Assembly: GCA_020740775.1 (NCBI GenBank) | Contig: JAHEWK010000001.1 | Location: 1,612,001 to 1,676,000, forward strand | Direction of reading: 5' to 3' | Source of the DNA: Ilyonectria destructans | Taxonomy: Eukaryota; Ascomycota; Sordariomycetes; Hypocreales; Nectriaceae | DNA: 64,000 nucleotides | Shown here: positions 21,566 through 32,921 of the stretch, piece by piece | How the letters are laid out: every line of letters starts with the position of its first letter | Position numbering within the stretch: position 1 is the first letter of the stretch | Notes under the pieces: generated by a model | The model's database searches: none | Told to the model about the DNA's origin: nothing | Seen by the model: the letters and a program-made list of their open reading frames with translations, nothing else | Made by a program: the position numbers and the translations under genes

Positions 21566-22928
21566 TCAATGGCTCAGTGGCCCATGCATATTATCAGGGA
21601 GCCTGTGCTCTCGAGCCGGCCAAGTGTCCATCTCCAACGTTGATGCCGGGCTATTACTGTCCTTGTGACGCCTCATCTCAAAGGTGCCGCCCTCAATGTC
21701 GATGTGGTCATCCTGGATCTTGATCCCTCTGCTGCCGCGTTGCAGCGTATCCGCCCAGCTTCGGCCACTCTTATGCGGGTTGTTCACCACCTGGGCGGCA
21801 GTTCCACTGCGGTAGGCGGTCGAGGTGTTGTAGTAGCTGCTGGACTTGGAGCGGAAGATGGTCTTGAAAAGCGGGCGCAGCGCCGGTATACTACCGCAAA
21901 TAACTCCCAAATTTGCTTCTACTGCGGTCCAGATCCATAAGTAGAATCCCTCCCAAGTAACGTCGTAGGTCTCTTCGGTGACATAGTGGGACCAGTAGGC
22001 ACGCATGGAGGCGGCGAAGACGACGACGATTCCGAGCGAGAAGAGGACAATAAGCGCAATTCGTTGGGATAGCGGAAGCTTCAGTTTGAGGAGGGTCGGC
22101 AGGGGTAGGGCGCAGACGAGCAAATCGGTGGCGACTGTGGTGATGGCTTGTCCGCTAATACAACGTCAGCACGGGATGACTCGGAATGGGATGCGAAGAA
22201 ACTTACAGCACCGGTGGGCCTTCCAAAGCACAGTCTTCGTGCCCTGTCAAGGTCCAGTACGACTTCATAGGACTAAATATCTGTCAGTCTAAATCCACGA
22301 ATAGTGGCCGTGAATGGGTGGAGAAAACTGACTTGCATTGCGTCCATAGCACAATGAGGAAGATGAATATAAGTGACGTGACAAGGACGATGGAGGCGTA
22401 TGTTGCGCGGCGGAGCCACGAGCCCTTGGGCGCAATCCTCAGGTAGGAGACTAGGATGGAGTCCTTTGCAAGCCCCGAGGAAAAGAGGAAGAGTGTCTGA
22501 GCAGCGATGGAGACCTGTCTACCTTTCACAGCCTGTTGGCTCTGAAGATCCCATACATGGATATTCCAGCCGTAGAGTTGGGCTGAGAGAATAACACAAA
22601 CTGTGACGCCAATGCCGAATATCTGCAGTAGAACAAACAGCCGTGTGTTAGCTATGAGGGATAACCACGGGGTACTGGTTTGGGGCATCGAACGAGGTTG
22701 GACCGAGGGCTGGGAAAGGGGACTTACCATTGCAGCCAACATCAACCAGTCATCGAGGCCGCTCTTGTTGACCTTGAAAATGCGAACATAGAGACGGGCC
22801 AGTAGGGTGACAATGGCGATGGACCCGATGGTTAACTCAACAATGAGGAGGGCAGGCCCTCGACTGACAGGGTTGACATAGTTGGCTGTTGGCCAGGAAG
22901 CGATCACAGAAGGCGGCGGATTGCGCAT
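21566..22928 (-). CDS. Fungal rhodopsin-like (PTH11-related) seven-TM integral membrane protein
   Basis: Four exons: 22928-22728, 22622-22333, 22272-22207 and 22154-21566, giving 381 aa. Introns start GTAAGT, GTCAGT and GTAAGT. The third acceptor yields the typical CNPMKSYW segment. Seven hydrophobic segments are visible: VELTIGSIAIVTLLARLYV, IFGIGVTVCVILSA, IAAQTLFLFSSGLAKDSILVSYLRI, SIVLVTSLIFIFLIVLW, ITTVATDLLVCALPLPTLL, RIALIVLFSLGIVVVFAASMRAYW and FYLWIWTAVEANLGVICGSIPAL. The order and the EANLGVICGSIPAL signature define the fungal rhodopsin-like domain family, some members of which are candidate GPCRs (PTH11-like). There is no N-terminal CFEM domain. The cytosolic tail of about 110 residues is Ser-rich. 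Confidence 0.88.
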
Positions 22929-25499
22929 GTTGACACAGTTGTCAGCGTAGTCTCGAGGTCTTGATAATGACCATGGCAAAAGAGGGCAACTGCCAGTCAC
23001 AACGGGGCCGGCGACGCGGGAGCATCATTATAACTAAGAGCCAACGGTGTCCGGCTTCCAGGACCTTACACGTCTCCACGTCTCCACGCACACTATAATA
23101 GTACGAGTAGCCAGTCAACACACACAAAAGCCTCAGTCGATGGGGTGTCTACGCGCGCCACAAGTGTGGACGGTGGTGGGAACTGCACCTAGATGCCCAT
23201 GTCGCATGATGGTGGGACTTTCTGGGCGGCGATGATGGACGTGAGCACCAACGCTAGAAGGAGACCATGAGCGGTTGAAGTGGGCCCTCCTGGGGTCGAC
23301 TAGCGCCGGGAGGCGTCGCGGTGCATCGGAGCAATAGACTGATGGATATAATGGATTGCCGACTCGAGGCCATGGGGCCGGACGGGCAGTTCGGGGCGTG
23401 GCCGAAGAGGGCTTGGTCCGGGGCGACTGAGGACGACGACGAGGGGCGGGTCCCAGTCTTTCGCGATTGCGATTTTCGACGGCGATCCAAGCGGAGGGGC
23501 AAGCAGGGGGGCATGCGAGCCAAACGTTCCCCGAGCGCAGGCTTGTTGGGGGTCTTGGTGGCTGAATGGGACGAGGCGAAAAAGACGAGACTTCGTTGGT
23601 GTCAGGACGTGGGACCTTCGACGAGGACGAGCAGAAGGCCCGAAGTAGACATAGCCGCCTCTGCAACGTCGGGACGACGGGCCACGAAGCAACAGAGCCA
23701 CAGAAAATTGCCTTATATTGGCTTGGCTTGCCTCGGGTTTTCTATCCCCCCCTTACAGCCGGTGATGGACAATGGCGGAGACGGCCGGATTGCGAAGCCA
23801 GGATACACCGAGGAGTTTTGACTCCGGTTTTTGGTTCGGGGAATTTTGTCTGAATACGGAACTGACCGGTCACTGCTGCATGTAATTAATTACAGGTCAA
23901 TAGTTCCATGGGAAAAGTGTCCGGCTCTACTCAGCACCCAGTGTTCCCTGTTAAAGTCCGGGTTGTCAACTCCAAAGCACACATCATTGCTTCCGCATGC
24001 GACCTTCTTCGGGTAGGCTTGAGCAGGCTGGGCGAAGCAGCTTGCGTACGCCACCGTACGACCTGCATCACCGTCAGGAACGCCCCAGGTCCCAGGGGAG
24101 AGCGGAACGCTTCCAGGGGTGGCTGCTTGGAGCAGCCCATGATTCGCCCGGGTCTGTACCGGCTCCTCGTGGGCATGCTCTGGGCATGGCCTGGTTGCAG
24201 GGTGCTCCGTATGCATGATCACCAGAGCGTGCGTCGACGTACAGACAATGGCGAAGAAACGGTAGCATTTTTGGCGTCTTTGACAGAGACGCTATCCAGG
24301 GATTTTGTTGCGAGTTTTTGTAGGGACCCAGCGGAGCGGGTTCAAGCGTTTACTGCTACGCTGTTGTAGGTAAACGTCTGACTCGCGAACATGACGACGA
24401 CGACGACGGTGGCGGTGGACTATGTGTCAGGCGGTTGTGGATTTCTTGGATCAACTGAATATCACTTGAGCTTGGTGTTTGGTGGAGATGATTTTAATTT
24501 GTGTCTGGCACTAAGTAAGTATCAAGAATGGAATCCAGTTACTCGGCCGTTGCCTGAGGCGCTGCGTCCCGCTCCTGTTAGACAGACTACTCTACTCGGG
24601 GCAGGAAGGTGCAAAGCCCTGGCACCAAATGGAAGCCTCGGGTTTTTTATGGGGGCTAAGTAAGTAAGCATTGACTGATCGACCACCAACTCTTGCCTCG
24701 GTAGGGTTGAGATTGATAATCGCCAGGAAACATCTCCACGCTCTCACAGTCCACATCTAAATCCACAACATCCACCTCACATCTCGGGCTTTTGGGCAGG
24801 GGAAACACGGTGCCGGCATGGATGGATCTTGCTCCGTGAGATGAATCCCCAGGTTTTCTTTTAGGTTTTTGCTTTTCCTCTCTCGCTTTTACCCTTTGCC
24901 CACCAGGGCCGGCTCCCCGACTAAGAACCGTCCCCCTGGCTCGGCCCTGACGGAGCAAAACCCACACACCCTAGCCGCATGGCCCCTTTCAGCGAGTATT
25001 TCCACCAGGGGGTTCTTGGGTCCCCTGTCAGCGAGGAGTCAGTCACGTCAAGCGGCCAGGAACGATCTCTGGTGCGCATCATCATCTCATCCTGGCTCTG
25101 GTCGTTTTCCCCCTTGTTGAGCACCGCAAGATCGATTTATCTCGCTCGATCAAGTCGCTGCCCAGTGCCCAACTCCACCTGATATGTCGGGTCTCACACA
25201 CAGACCTCAGGCCATTGATGCAAGCTCTGGGGGGCAGGCATGACCGGACAAGTTACATTATATTATGCCTACGGCGGTGATATTGAACGAGTGGCCGATG
25301 CAACAGCGGTTCTACCCGCACCACCATCCCCTTTGTGCCGCAGCCTTGGGTCGCCGCAACGGCGTCGCAACATCGGCCATGCGCCGTTCCCCCTTGCCCT
25401 AGCGGCGGGCGCTCGCTCTAACACCCAGTATCAAAGTGTCACGTTGACAGCTTGACTGGACATGTCTTGAAACGACCAGAACAGATGAACATGCGACAT
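22929..25499. other. Long gene-free stretch
   Basis: 2.6 kb with several short overlapping open frames but none with a recognisable domain, consistent codon use or splice signals. GC-rich near 23250-23650. I found no transposon ends, tRNA or clear repeat. It holds the promoter of the seven-TM gene and the 3' end of the hydrolase gene. Confidence 0.35.
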
Positions 25500-26447
25500 T
25501 CACCGCCCCTCAAACCCGCGCAGAAAATCGCAAACGTGATCCATCTGATTAGGAACCTGGAACCAGTGACCCTCCTGTTCGGCGCCCGAGTACTCCCTCC
25601 AGTCAACGCCATGTCCCGCCTGCGATAGAACCCGCGCCGCTTGCCGTCCCAGCTCAACGTCCACGTACGCATCGTCCAGTCCGTGTCCGAGAAGCACAAC
25701 AATTCCAGAAGAGGAAGCTCTCGATTTCCCATCGTCCGAGGCAATCATTCTGCGGACAAATGGGTCGTACGCAGTGGCATCCTTGGGTGTCGTGAGGGTG
25801 TGAGAGTCGTCGCCAGCGCCTGATTTCACAGACTCTTCAACACCTCCCGCCGATGCCGAAGCCGCCGCAGACGCAGATGATCCCAAGATTCGCTCCAGGT
25901 TATCCCCAAACGGGACCCAGGTGCTGCTACCCACAAAGCCACCTGGTCCTCTCCCCAGATCGCCCTCGCATAGCAGCGTCCAGATGCCGATAGCTCCTCC
26001 TTGGCTAATGCCCCCCAACACCAGCCTCTCAGCCCGGCCGCCCACCCTCAATCTCTCTTCCTCCAGCACGCTCCGCACGTAGTTGACCGACTCCTCGATT
26101 CCCGCCGTCTGCAGGTCCTGCCGCGCTTCAGGGTCCGTCAGCGAGTGCGCCTCGAACCAGGCCGGCACGTGCTCCTCAAACGTCGCGCTCCAGAGCTCCC
26201 GCGACGCCGGAAACACCCACCGCCACCCCGGCAACGCCTCACGCAGACTTCGCCCATCGGACAGCAGCGAGACCATCAACTCCTCCGCAAACTCCTCCGC
26301 CCCGCTTCCCCGGCCATGCAGCATCACTGCCGTGTGCGTGTGCTCATAATCGGGCTGCGGATCTAGAACGTGTGCGGGGCCGAACCCTTGCTTCACGAAT
26401 CTTGCGCTGGACGACCCGGAGGAGAATGTGTCGCTGTGGCCATCCAT
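25500..26447 (-). CDS. Alpha/beta hydrolase, phospholipase/carboxylesterase (acyl-protein thioesterase-like)
   Basis: Single exon; 315 aa from MDGHSDTF. The frame is open further upstream to 26609, and Met codons at 26543 or 26609 would add 32 or 54 residues, but the conserved part begins near HVLDPQPDYEHTHTAVMLHGRGS. The nucleophile elbow GGISQGG has Ser148; Asp in GHGLDDAYV and His in EGHWFQVPNQMD complete a Ser-Asp-His triad. This is the abhydrolase_2 family, which includes acyl-protein thioesterases removing palmitate and small carboxylesterases. A 60-residue insert rich in Ser/Ala (residues about 178-235) before the Asp is unusual for thioesterase 1, which is only about 230 aa. Substrate unknown. 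Confidence 0.83.
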   Translation of the reverse strand: MDGHSDTFSSGSSSARFVKQGFGPAHVLDPQPDYEHTHTAVMLHGRGSGAEEFAEELMVSLLSDGRSLREALPGWRWVFPASRELWSATFEEHVPAWFEAHSLTDPEARQDLQTAGIEESVNYVRSVLEEERLRVGGRAERLVLGGISQGGAIGIWTLLCEGDLGRGPGGFVGSSTWVPFGDNLERILGSSASAAASASAGGVEESVKSGAGDDSHTLTTPKDATAYDPFVRRMIASDDGKSRASSSGIVVLLGHGLDDAYVDVELGRQAARVLSQAGHGVDWREYSGAEQEGHWFQVPNQMDHVCDFLRGFEGR

Positions 26448-27324
26448 TTCAGCCTGGTGTCGGCGTGGCTTTTGCAGAAGCGAAATGGGTCCCGTCAGGA
26501 TGGTAGTGATTTGCTGTGACAGCGCCGATCCTGTGCATGACATGTACGAGTACGGTCCTTCGTAAAAGTTGAAGAATGCCGCCAACGTAGGACAAACTCC
26601 ACACCACACACCGTTTACTGTCGACCTTTCTCCTAATTAAGCCAGTTCAACGAGCCAACCCATACCAGTCGGCCAACCACCCGGAGCAGAAAGCAAATTC
26701 CCCCCCTCCTGTGGGCTGCAAGGCTATTGTCGGCTTCAGCCCCGTCTCATGTCAAACTGGTTCAAGAAAGTTGCCTCGGCTCATTTCTAGTTCCCACCAA
26801 CCTTCACAACCTCATTAACAATCTCCGTTATGCAAGTAGCTCGCAACCATGGCACAAATTAGTACGTCAAGACGACATAGTACATGCATAAACTTCCCAA
26901 TCGGTCCGGTGCCTTGCATCTTGGAGGTTAGAGCCTGTATGTTTAGCCGTGTTGCCTCTGCATAGTTGGAGTCAAAAGCACAATTTGTCTCATGAAACCT
27001 CGGCTGCACAGCACAACTTGCACCATCTTGTTGACAGAAGGATTCTTAGAACTCTCCGCCTCCCCGAAACCCGGACGCAAGGAGCAACTCAAGTCAAAAT
27101 GTGTCACTCGAGTGCGGAGTGGAACCGTGGCTATTAAAAACGTAATTGAATACTGCAAACTAGCACTAGCAGGAATAAAGTCTAACCGTCACTCCCAAGA
27201 CGCCCAAGTTGTGCCTCGGTATTAGCAAGAACACCGGTATTCCAGAACCCCATCAATCAAGTTCCGAAGCACACCCTCCATGTCCCAGTTCTTGTCCTTG
27301 TTCCTGTCAACCATACCGCAGCTG
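26448..27324. other. Intergenic
   Basis: 877 bp: upstream region of the hydrolase and 3' region of the transporter gene. No coding sequence supported. Confidence 0.4.
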
Positions 27325-29278
27325 TCACTCCGCAGTGCTGCCCTTTGAGTCAGCCACCATCACCGACGACTCTGTTTCCAACCGGTACAGAGGGGGCATG
27401 GGATCGACGTCCTGCCCAAGCATCCGCCTGAAGTACCAAGTCAACCGCTGAGCATAGTATCGCGCGTGGTCACGGTTTCGGACGCTGAAGACAAGATCCA
27501 GTTCCTCAAGTGTAAGCGCCTTGGTCTCGGGCAGGAGGAAGTATGCAAAGACCCAGCCCACCAGATTCCATGTCGCGTACCAGTAGAAGGCATTGTGTCC
27601 TCCAAACGTCTCCTTCATTTTTGGCCAGGTGAAGCTGATCAGGAAGTTGAAGGCCCATGTGATGGATGTGGCCGAAGCCATACCTAAGGATCGGATATGC
27701 AGCGGGAACGCCTCTGCGCTGTAGGTGAATGGAACGGGGCCCATTCCTGGAGAGTAAACAGCCATGAAGATGTAAATGCTGGTTGCCAATAAGCCAAGGC
27801 GGACTTGTTCGGCCTCAACGCTGAAGTTCAGTCCGGTCCAGAAGAGACAAGCGCTCATCATGGGGAAGGTCACCAGTAAGAGGTTTCGACGTCCGAATGT
27901 GTCAATCGTCCAAATCGCAGGCAGAGCAAAGAGCCAGTTGATGACACCTCCACCAAACGAGACGAGCAACGCTTGCGAGCGCGAGTATCCAGCGCCCTTA
28001 AAAATCTCGGTACTGTAGTACGCAATGACGTTCACTAAAGGATATGTCAGCTCTATTATCATCACAAGTAGCTCGAAGGGATACTTACCACCACAGAACT
28101 GTTGCATTAACATGCAGAACCAAGAAGACTGCGCAGCTCTCCAGTTTCGTCGGACAGTGAAGAACTCCTTGAGGACGCTCCGGCCCTCCTTAGTCTGCTC
28201 CTCGACCTGAAGGAACTTCCATGCGAGGTACATGTCCCGTGCCGCCTGTAAATCGGTGCTACGGAGTTTTTGCAGGGACACAAAGGCTCGCTCAAAGTCT
28301 CCCTTGTCCATGTACCACCGAGGGCTCTCCGGCAAGAGGTAGACAAGACAACCGACGACCAGAGGTGGGAGTGCCGTTGATCCTATCATCCAGCGCCATT
28401 GAGAAGTCTCCCCGAGGAAATCCACATTCTGGAAGGCGAGAGAGGATGCAAACCCTATCATGATTCCAAAAGCCGTCCACATTTGCCACATCATGGTGAG
28501 AGCGCCACGGATGTTCGGGGGAGCGCACTCAGCAGCGTAGACAGGTGTGGTGCTCGATTTAGCGCCAACGGCCAAGCCAAGGACGAAACGAGCGATGAGG
28601 AGCGAAATCCAGCCAGGAGAAACCGCCTGCCAGATAGCAGTCACGAAAGCGAAGAAGCATGAGAAGGCAATGGTGCCGCGGCGGCCCCAGAAGTGGTTCA
28701 GCGGAGCGTTCAACCAGCATCCGATCAGAGCGGCAGAGGCATACGGGGCTCCATTGACGAGACCCCGCATCAATGCCTTATCTTCGCCGATATTGAATTC
28801 TTTAAAATAGAAGTACTGAACAAAGGTCAGTATGGTATCATAACAGATATGGGTGTCGTTGTCATACCTGGGCACCATTGATGACGGTCTGGTCCATGCC
28901 CTGTACAATGGCACAACCAGCGCACAAGGCGCAGAGGAAGTAGAGCATCTTAGGCTGAGAAGACCAGCGGTGTTCATTCTCGTAACGGAGGATCTCTTTG
29001 TCGTTTTCCGATAGTTCAGGAAGGGTCTCAAATCCATCGGGAGAGTTGTGAACCTTGGCCAGGAGTGCTCCCTTGCGAAAGACATCGCGGTAGTCGGGCA
29101 GGCCCTTCGCGACGACAAAGGCATCGACGTCAGCAGTGATGTCGTCGTGGTTCATGTGTGCGAGGGGGTTCTGCAACAACGCAGTTGTCGTCTTGGAGCC
29201 GGGGGTCTTCCCACTAACATCCTCAGGACGCGAGATCTCATCCACCGACTCCATTATGGACTTCGATGTGGCCGCCAT
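27325..29278 (-). CDS. MFS sugar porter (hexose/maltose-type transporter)
   Basis: Three exons: 29278-28868, 28815-28089 and 28034-27325, giving 615 aa. Introns have GTATGA and GTAAGT donors, and the second join restores QFCGVNVIAYYS. Twelve TM helices are expected. Sugar-porter signatures seen are GRRG between TM2 and TM3, LPESPRWYM before the central loop, TFGRRN, YSAEAFPLHIRSLG and LPETKALTLEELD. A long cytosolic N-terminus of about 115 residues precedes TM1, which suits the fungal alpha-glucoside/polyol branch, but the substrate cannot be told. It should be a proton-coupled plasma-membrane symporter. Starts of the transporter and of the Cys/His repeat gene are not adjacent: the transporter's 5' side faces that gene's 3' end. 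Confidence 0.9.
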
Positions 29279-29930
29279 GGTGCCTAGAGTCGAACTGGAG
29301 ATGCAAATACTGTTGAAATATTGTTCGGATTGATGATCTGGGGTGAAGACCTGGGGTCTGGGGATGTGGAGAGAAGTAGTTTATATACCTCCAAACCCAA
29401 GGCCAAACGATCCAAAAGGTTGGTTGTGAGAACCTGGATGCTGCAAACTCAATACTGGGTGGAGATGGCCATGGTGACCAGATAATGTGCTGGAATTGCT
29501 GGAGTGGTTGTTGGGGGTTTGTGCTTGGCACCGAGACGGGCGAGCGAAGAGATGGGTTCTTTAGAATGAACAGTTGGCCTTGGCTGGCTCTTTCTTCAAA
29601 CAAGACACTAGGAGACATCGCGACCTTGATTCTCCGACGTCGGCCATTCTCCGCAAGACTGTGAGCAGGAGCGCCTCTAAGCCTGCACAAACTTTGGTGG
29701 CGGCTGCCCAACGAGATTTTCACCATGGTCTCGCGCGTTGGCAGGGTGGCGGCTCTGTCACCGTTGTCGGTCTCGCAAGGTATTTCAAGGAAGGTTGCCT
29801 TTTAGTGTTCCTTCAAGCAGGACAAGCGGTCGATTCGTAACCTTGCTACTCCTTCTCCATCTACCCAAAATACGACCACCTGAGATCCACAAATGATAAA
29901 CCTTCAGACAGCTCCAAAAGATCGGCCTCG
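29279..29930. other. Transporter promoter region
   Basis: 652 bp upstream of the transporter and downstream of the Cys/His repeat gene. No gene seen. Confidence 0.4.
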
Positions 29931-31460
29931 TCAAACAGGACAGTCCATGAAACCAGGTGGGTCATCCGGGTCGTAAAATCCTTGATCTAGATGCTTTTGG
30001 CAGACCCAGACTTCTTCGCTGAGAACGCGGCCTTGGCAGGCGGGAGCATGACACTGATGCCAACCCACTTCTTGCTGTTCCTTTTCGGGTAGAGTGGTAC
30101 ATTCTTCCCGGATTATTGTCGAATGTCTTGGAGGCTGTTCGATTGGGGGCTCCTTCGTCTCAGTTTCAATAAGGGGTGGAGGTTCAGGAAAGGCGTCTGA
30201 GTCTGTATGGTTGTCTTTACGGTTTCGTAGGAGGGGCTTCCAGTTGAGCAATGATCGCACACGTGAATTCCTCTGCTTTGTTGAAGAAGTGGGAGCAACG
30301 GGAGTAGCCTTGGGGGAAAACCTGATCTCTTCCCATCCCAGATGAGACGAGCAGTGCCAGGAATCAGCCCGTGGGGAACTGCACCCAGGCCATGTACAAC
30401 GATGCCGACTGCACTTGCTATCGGATCCCGTTTTAGCTTTAAGATTGACACATGCTTGGCAAGGCGGAGGATCAGGTGTCGTTGGCTTTGGTGGCTTCAG
30501 TAGCTTCGGTGACACAACTGGAGGTGTTGTTGTTCGGGTCCCTGGCTGGGATGGCAACAATGGCGTAGACAAATGGCCCTCGTCACAAAACCAGGTGACT
30601 TCGCCAAAGATTTCCACTCGCGGCTTGGGACAACCGGGGTGGGTGCATCGGTGATGTGCGCAATAACACACCCCGCTCGAGAAGGCAGGGAGGTTTATGT
30701 CCTTGATGGAGGCGCCACAGGCCTCGCAGCGTCGAGACTGTGACTGCGTTGCGCTGGGCGTCGGAGTGTGTGGGTTGTGCTCCGCGCAGGTCAAGTTATA
30801 AAGTTGCCTTCCACTCGCAAAGGGCCTGAACCGATGGAAGTTGAAGATGGCAGCATTTCCTGCCCTAGGCTTGTAGCAGCCCTGGTAGTTGCATCGGTGC
30901 TGTGAGCAACAGACCGGTCCGTCCAGCGGGACGGTGTTAGTCATGTCCGTGAAGGGGATGTCGCAGATTTGGCATTTTCGCACTGCATTACTCAAAGGTT
31001 GGCTGGGTGCTGGGTTATCAGCAGCCGCTCGCCGCTTGGCGTCCTGGTGTAGTTTGCACCATGGTGTGAGGTCATGCCGGGACTCACCACAGCCAGAGAC
31101 GCTGCATGGGTGCTGTGAGTAAAACACCAGTCCGTCGGTGGAGTGTGCCATGTCTAGATCTTCAACGCGGACGGTGCAAGTTTGGCACACCCAGTCGTTG
31201 AGCTTGGGCGGATCATTGGGTGTCCCGTTGGATGCATCTTTGGATGGAGCCATCGCGCCCGACTTGTGGTCCTCGTTCTTGCACCACCACAATGAAGAGC
31301 CATCCCGGGGCCTGGTACAGCCGGGAAGGGTGCATCGATGCCGCGAGCAGTATGAATTCCCGTCTTCGGGGTTGTATATAGCCGACTCTACAAGATGAGG
31401 GCGTCCATTGTAGTTGTGGCTTGCAACGCAGGTATGGCAGGGGCGTGATGCACCATTCAT
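29931..31460 (-). CDS. Cys/His-rich tandem-repeat protein, unknown function
   Basis: Single exon, 509 aa. I do not recognise a named domain. The protein holds five repeats, each with CxxC followed about 20-30 residues later by the block C-S-x-H-R-C-x3-G-C-x2-P-R: SYCSRHRCTLPGCTRPR, FYSQHPCSVSGCGESR, VCCSQHRCNYQGCYKPR, YCAHHRCTHPGCPKPR and KCSRHRCTWPGCSSPR. A related C-terminal segment is WHQCHAPACQGR...WVCQKHLDQ. The spacing of Cys and His suggests each repeat binds zinc (inference). A Pro/Lys/Thr-rich linker (about residues 300-350) and a basic, Ser/Thr-rich region (about 390-450) separate the last units. No signal peptide, so cytosolic or nuclear. Divergent from the chitin synthase gene. 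Confidence 0.75.
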   Translation of the reverse strand: MNGASRPCHTCVASHNYNGRPHLVESAIYNPEDGNSYCSRHRCTLPGCTRPRDGSSLWWCKNEDHKSGAMAPSKDASNGTPNDPPKLNDWVCQTCTVRVEDLDMAHSTDGLVFYSQHPCSVSGCGESRHDLTPWCKLHQDAKRRAAADNPAPSQPLSNAVRKCQICDIPFTDMTNTVPLDGPVCCSQHRCNYQGCYKPRAGNAAIFNFHRFRPFASGRQLYNLTCAEHNPHTPTPSATQSQSRRCEACGASIKDINLPAFSSGVCYCAHHRCTHPGCPKPRVEIFGEVTWFCDEGHLSTPLLPSQPGTRTTTPPVVSPKLLKPPKPTTPDPPPCQACVNLKAKTGSDSKCSRHRCTWPGCSSPRADSWHCSSHLGWEEIRFSPKATPVAPTSSTKQRNSRVRSLLNWKPLLRNRKDNHTDSDAFPEPPPLIETETKEPPIEQPPRHSTIIREECTTLPEKEQQEVGWHQCHAPACQGRVLSEEVWVCQKHLDQGFYDPDDPPGFMDCPV

Positions 31461-32921
31461 AGTTTCGTCAAGTCGATGATGAGAGTCAGTTGGATTTGTA
31501 GGTGGTCATCAGACTGTGAGTCTGGGTTTTGTTTCATGATGAATAAAGTTGGTCGTCTTTGAAAATGCTCAGCTTCATCGTCAGAGAGCGTATCAGTGCA
31601 GCTGGCGGTATTGATTCTGCCTGACTAGAGCCGTATCGTGGCTGAGCTTGCTCTACTGAGAGCGCCCGGTTGGGGCGTCAATCCCCCCCTGTCATAACAA
31701 GCCCTGCCCGCTCAGCCCATCCGGAGAATTATTGAGCTTCGTAAGGATTATGGTACGGGCACTGGCAGCCTGAAACTAGGCAGGTACCAATCTCCTCGCT
31801 AATTAGGTACTACAGTAAGCCGAAGTCGGTAATCAGCTGGTCCGTCCTTGATCTCAGGGTCAGCTTCAATCACCTCATCTGCTACGCAAGCAATTCAGTG
31901 CCGTCAGAGAAGACCCCTACATAGTACACTCTAAATTCCAGAGCTAATTCATTCCAAACCATTGTCTGGGCGAGCATTAGTCGGGATTTTCTGTCTGCCT
32001 CGGCCCATTCAATTGGGCCACGAATCGATGCTGCCGTGGGGAGTTTTGTATGGCTATGGGAATCACGGCAAATACGCCAATTGTACCACATGGCAGGTTC
32101 ACGAGGTGATACGAGAAGACATCACACCAAGACGAGCCAGGTGCCTTGACGTAATTATGACCGAGAAGACACGTTCATGCTCTTATTATTAAGCGGCGAC
32201 AAATGCTCTTGTTGTTGTCGACCAAAGCGCCTCCGTAAGATGTCTAGGTTTAGGGTAGCATAATTACCATCGGCACACTGCGGCGCAGACATCCCCACCA
32301 AAAAGACGACACACGGATGTGTCGGAGGGTGTTGATGTTGAAGATGCCACGAGCGGATGCATCATTCCCTCCGGCACCGAAGACCCAACAATGCCAACCA
32401 GTCACAATCTCCCAACCAACACAGTGGTACCTAATATCCCTGTCCTCGAAACAACCTTCAACACCCGATGGGGTTGATGCGAGGCTGTGAGACCGACTCC
32501 TCGCCTAAAGTGGATGTTGCCAGGTCAACCGCCATACGTAATCTCAATGTTTGGTTGCTCCAAGCTCCTTCCTGGGAGAGGAGCTACCTCCCCCCACTGA
32601 CCACACCGGGTTGGAAAGTGCCTATCACTCCGCGTACCTGCCTACCCTACCTCCCGCAGTTCCGCAACTCCAAATCTGCTTCTTTAGACCATCCCCAACC
32701 AACACCCCGAAGCGCCAATTCTACAAAACTCCTCTCGCGGAGACCTCGCGACTAGCAACGCTATCCCACCGTTTCGCATCCGCAGGCGGTCTGCCGGTCT
32801 TTCTTCTAGCTTTGCAATACCGGCGCAAACCGTCATAGACACCCCTCGTTCGCATCGCATCGCCAATCCCCCCTCCATTGTCTCTACTCGCGGCCACATT
32901 CCACCACCCGAGTCAACTGCC
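31461..32921. promoter_or_regulatory. Divergent intergenic region, Cys/His repeat gene / chitin synthase
   Basis: 1.46 kb with no supportable gene. The part next to the chitin synthase (32560-32920) is C/T- and C/A-rich, as in 5' UTRs of strongly expressed fungal genes. Confidence 0.45.

Noticed and set aside
23133..23701. 177- and 133-codon minus-strand frames in the gene-free block
   Set aside because: Overlapping frames of Arg/Pro/Ser-rich sequence in a GC-rich patch, as expected from chance.
29571..29840. Plus-strand frame upstream of the transporter
   Set aside because: Only 88 codons, no motif; lies in the transporter promoter.
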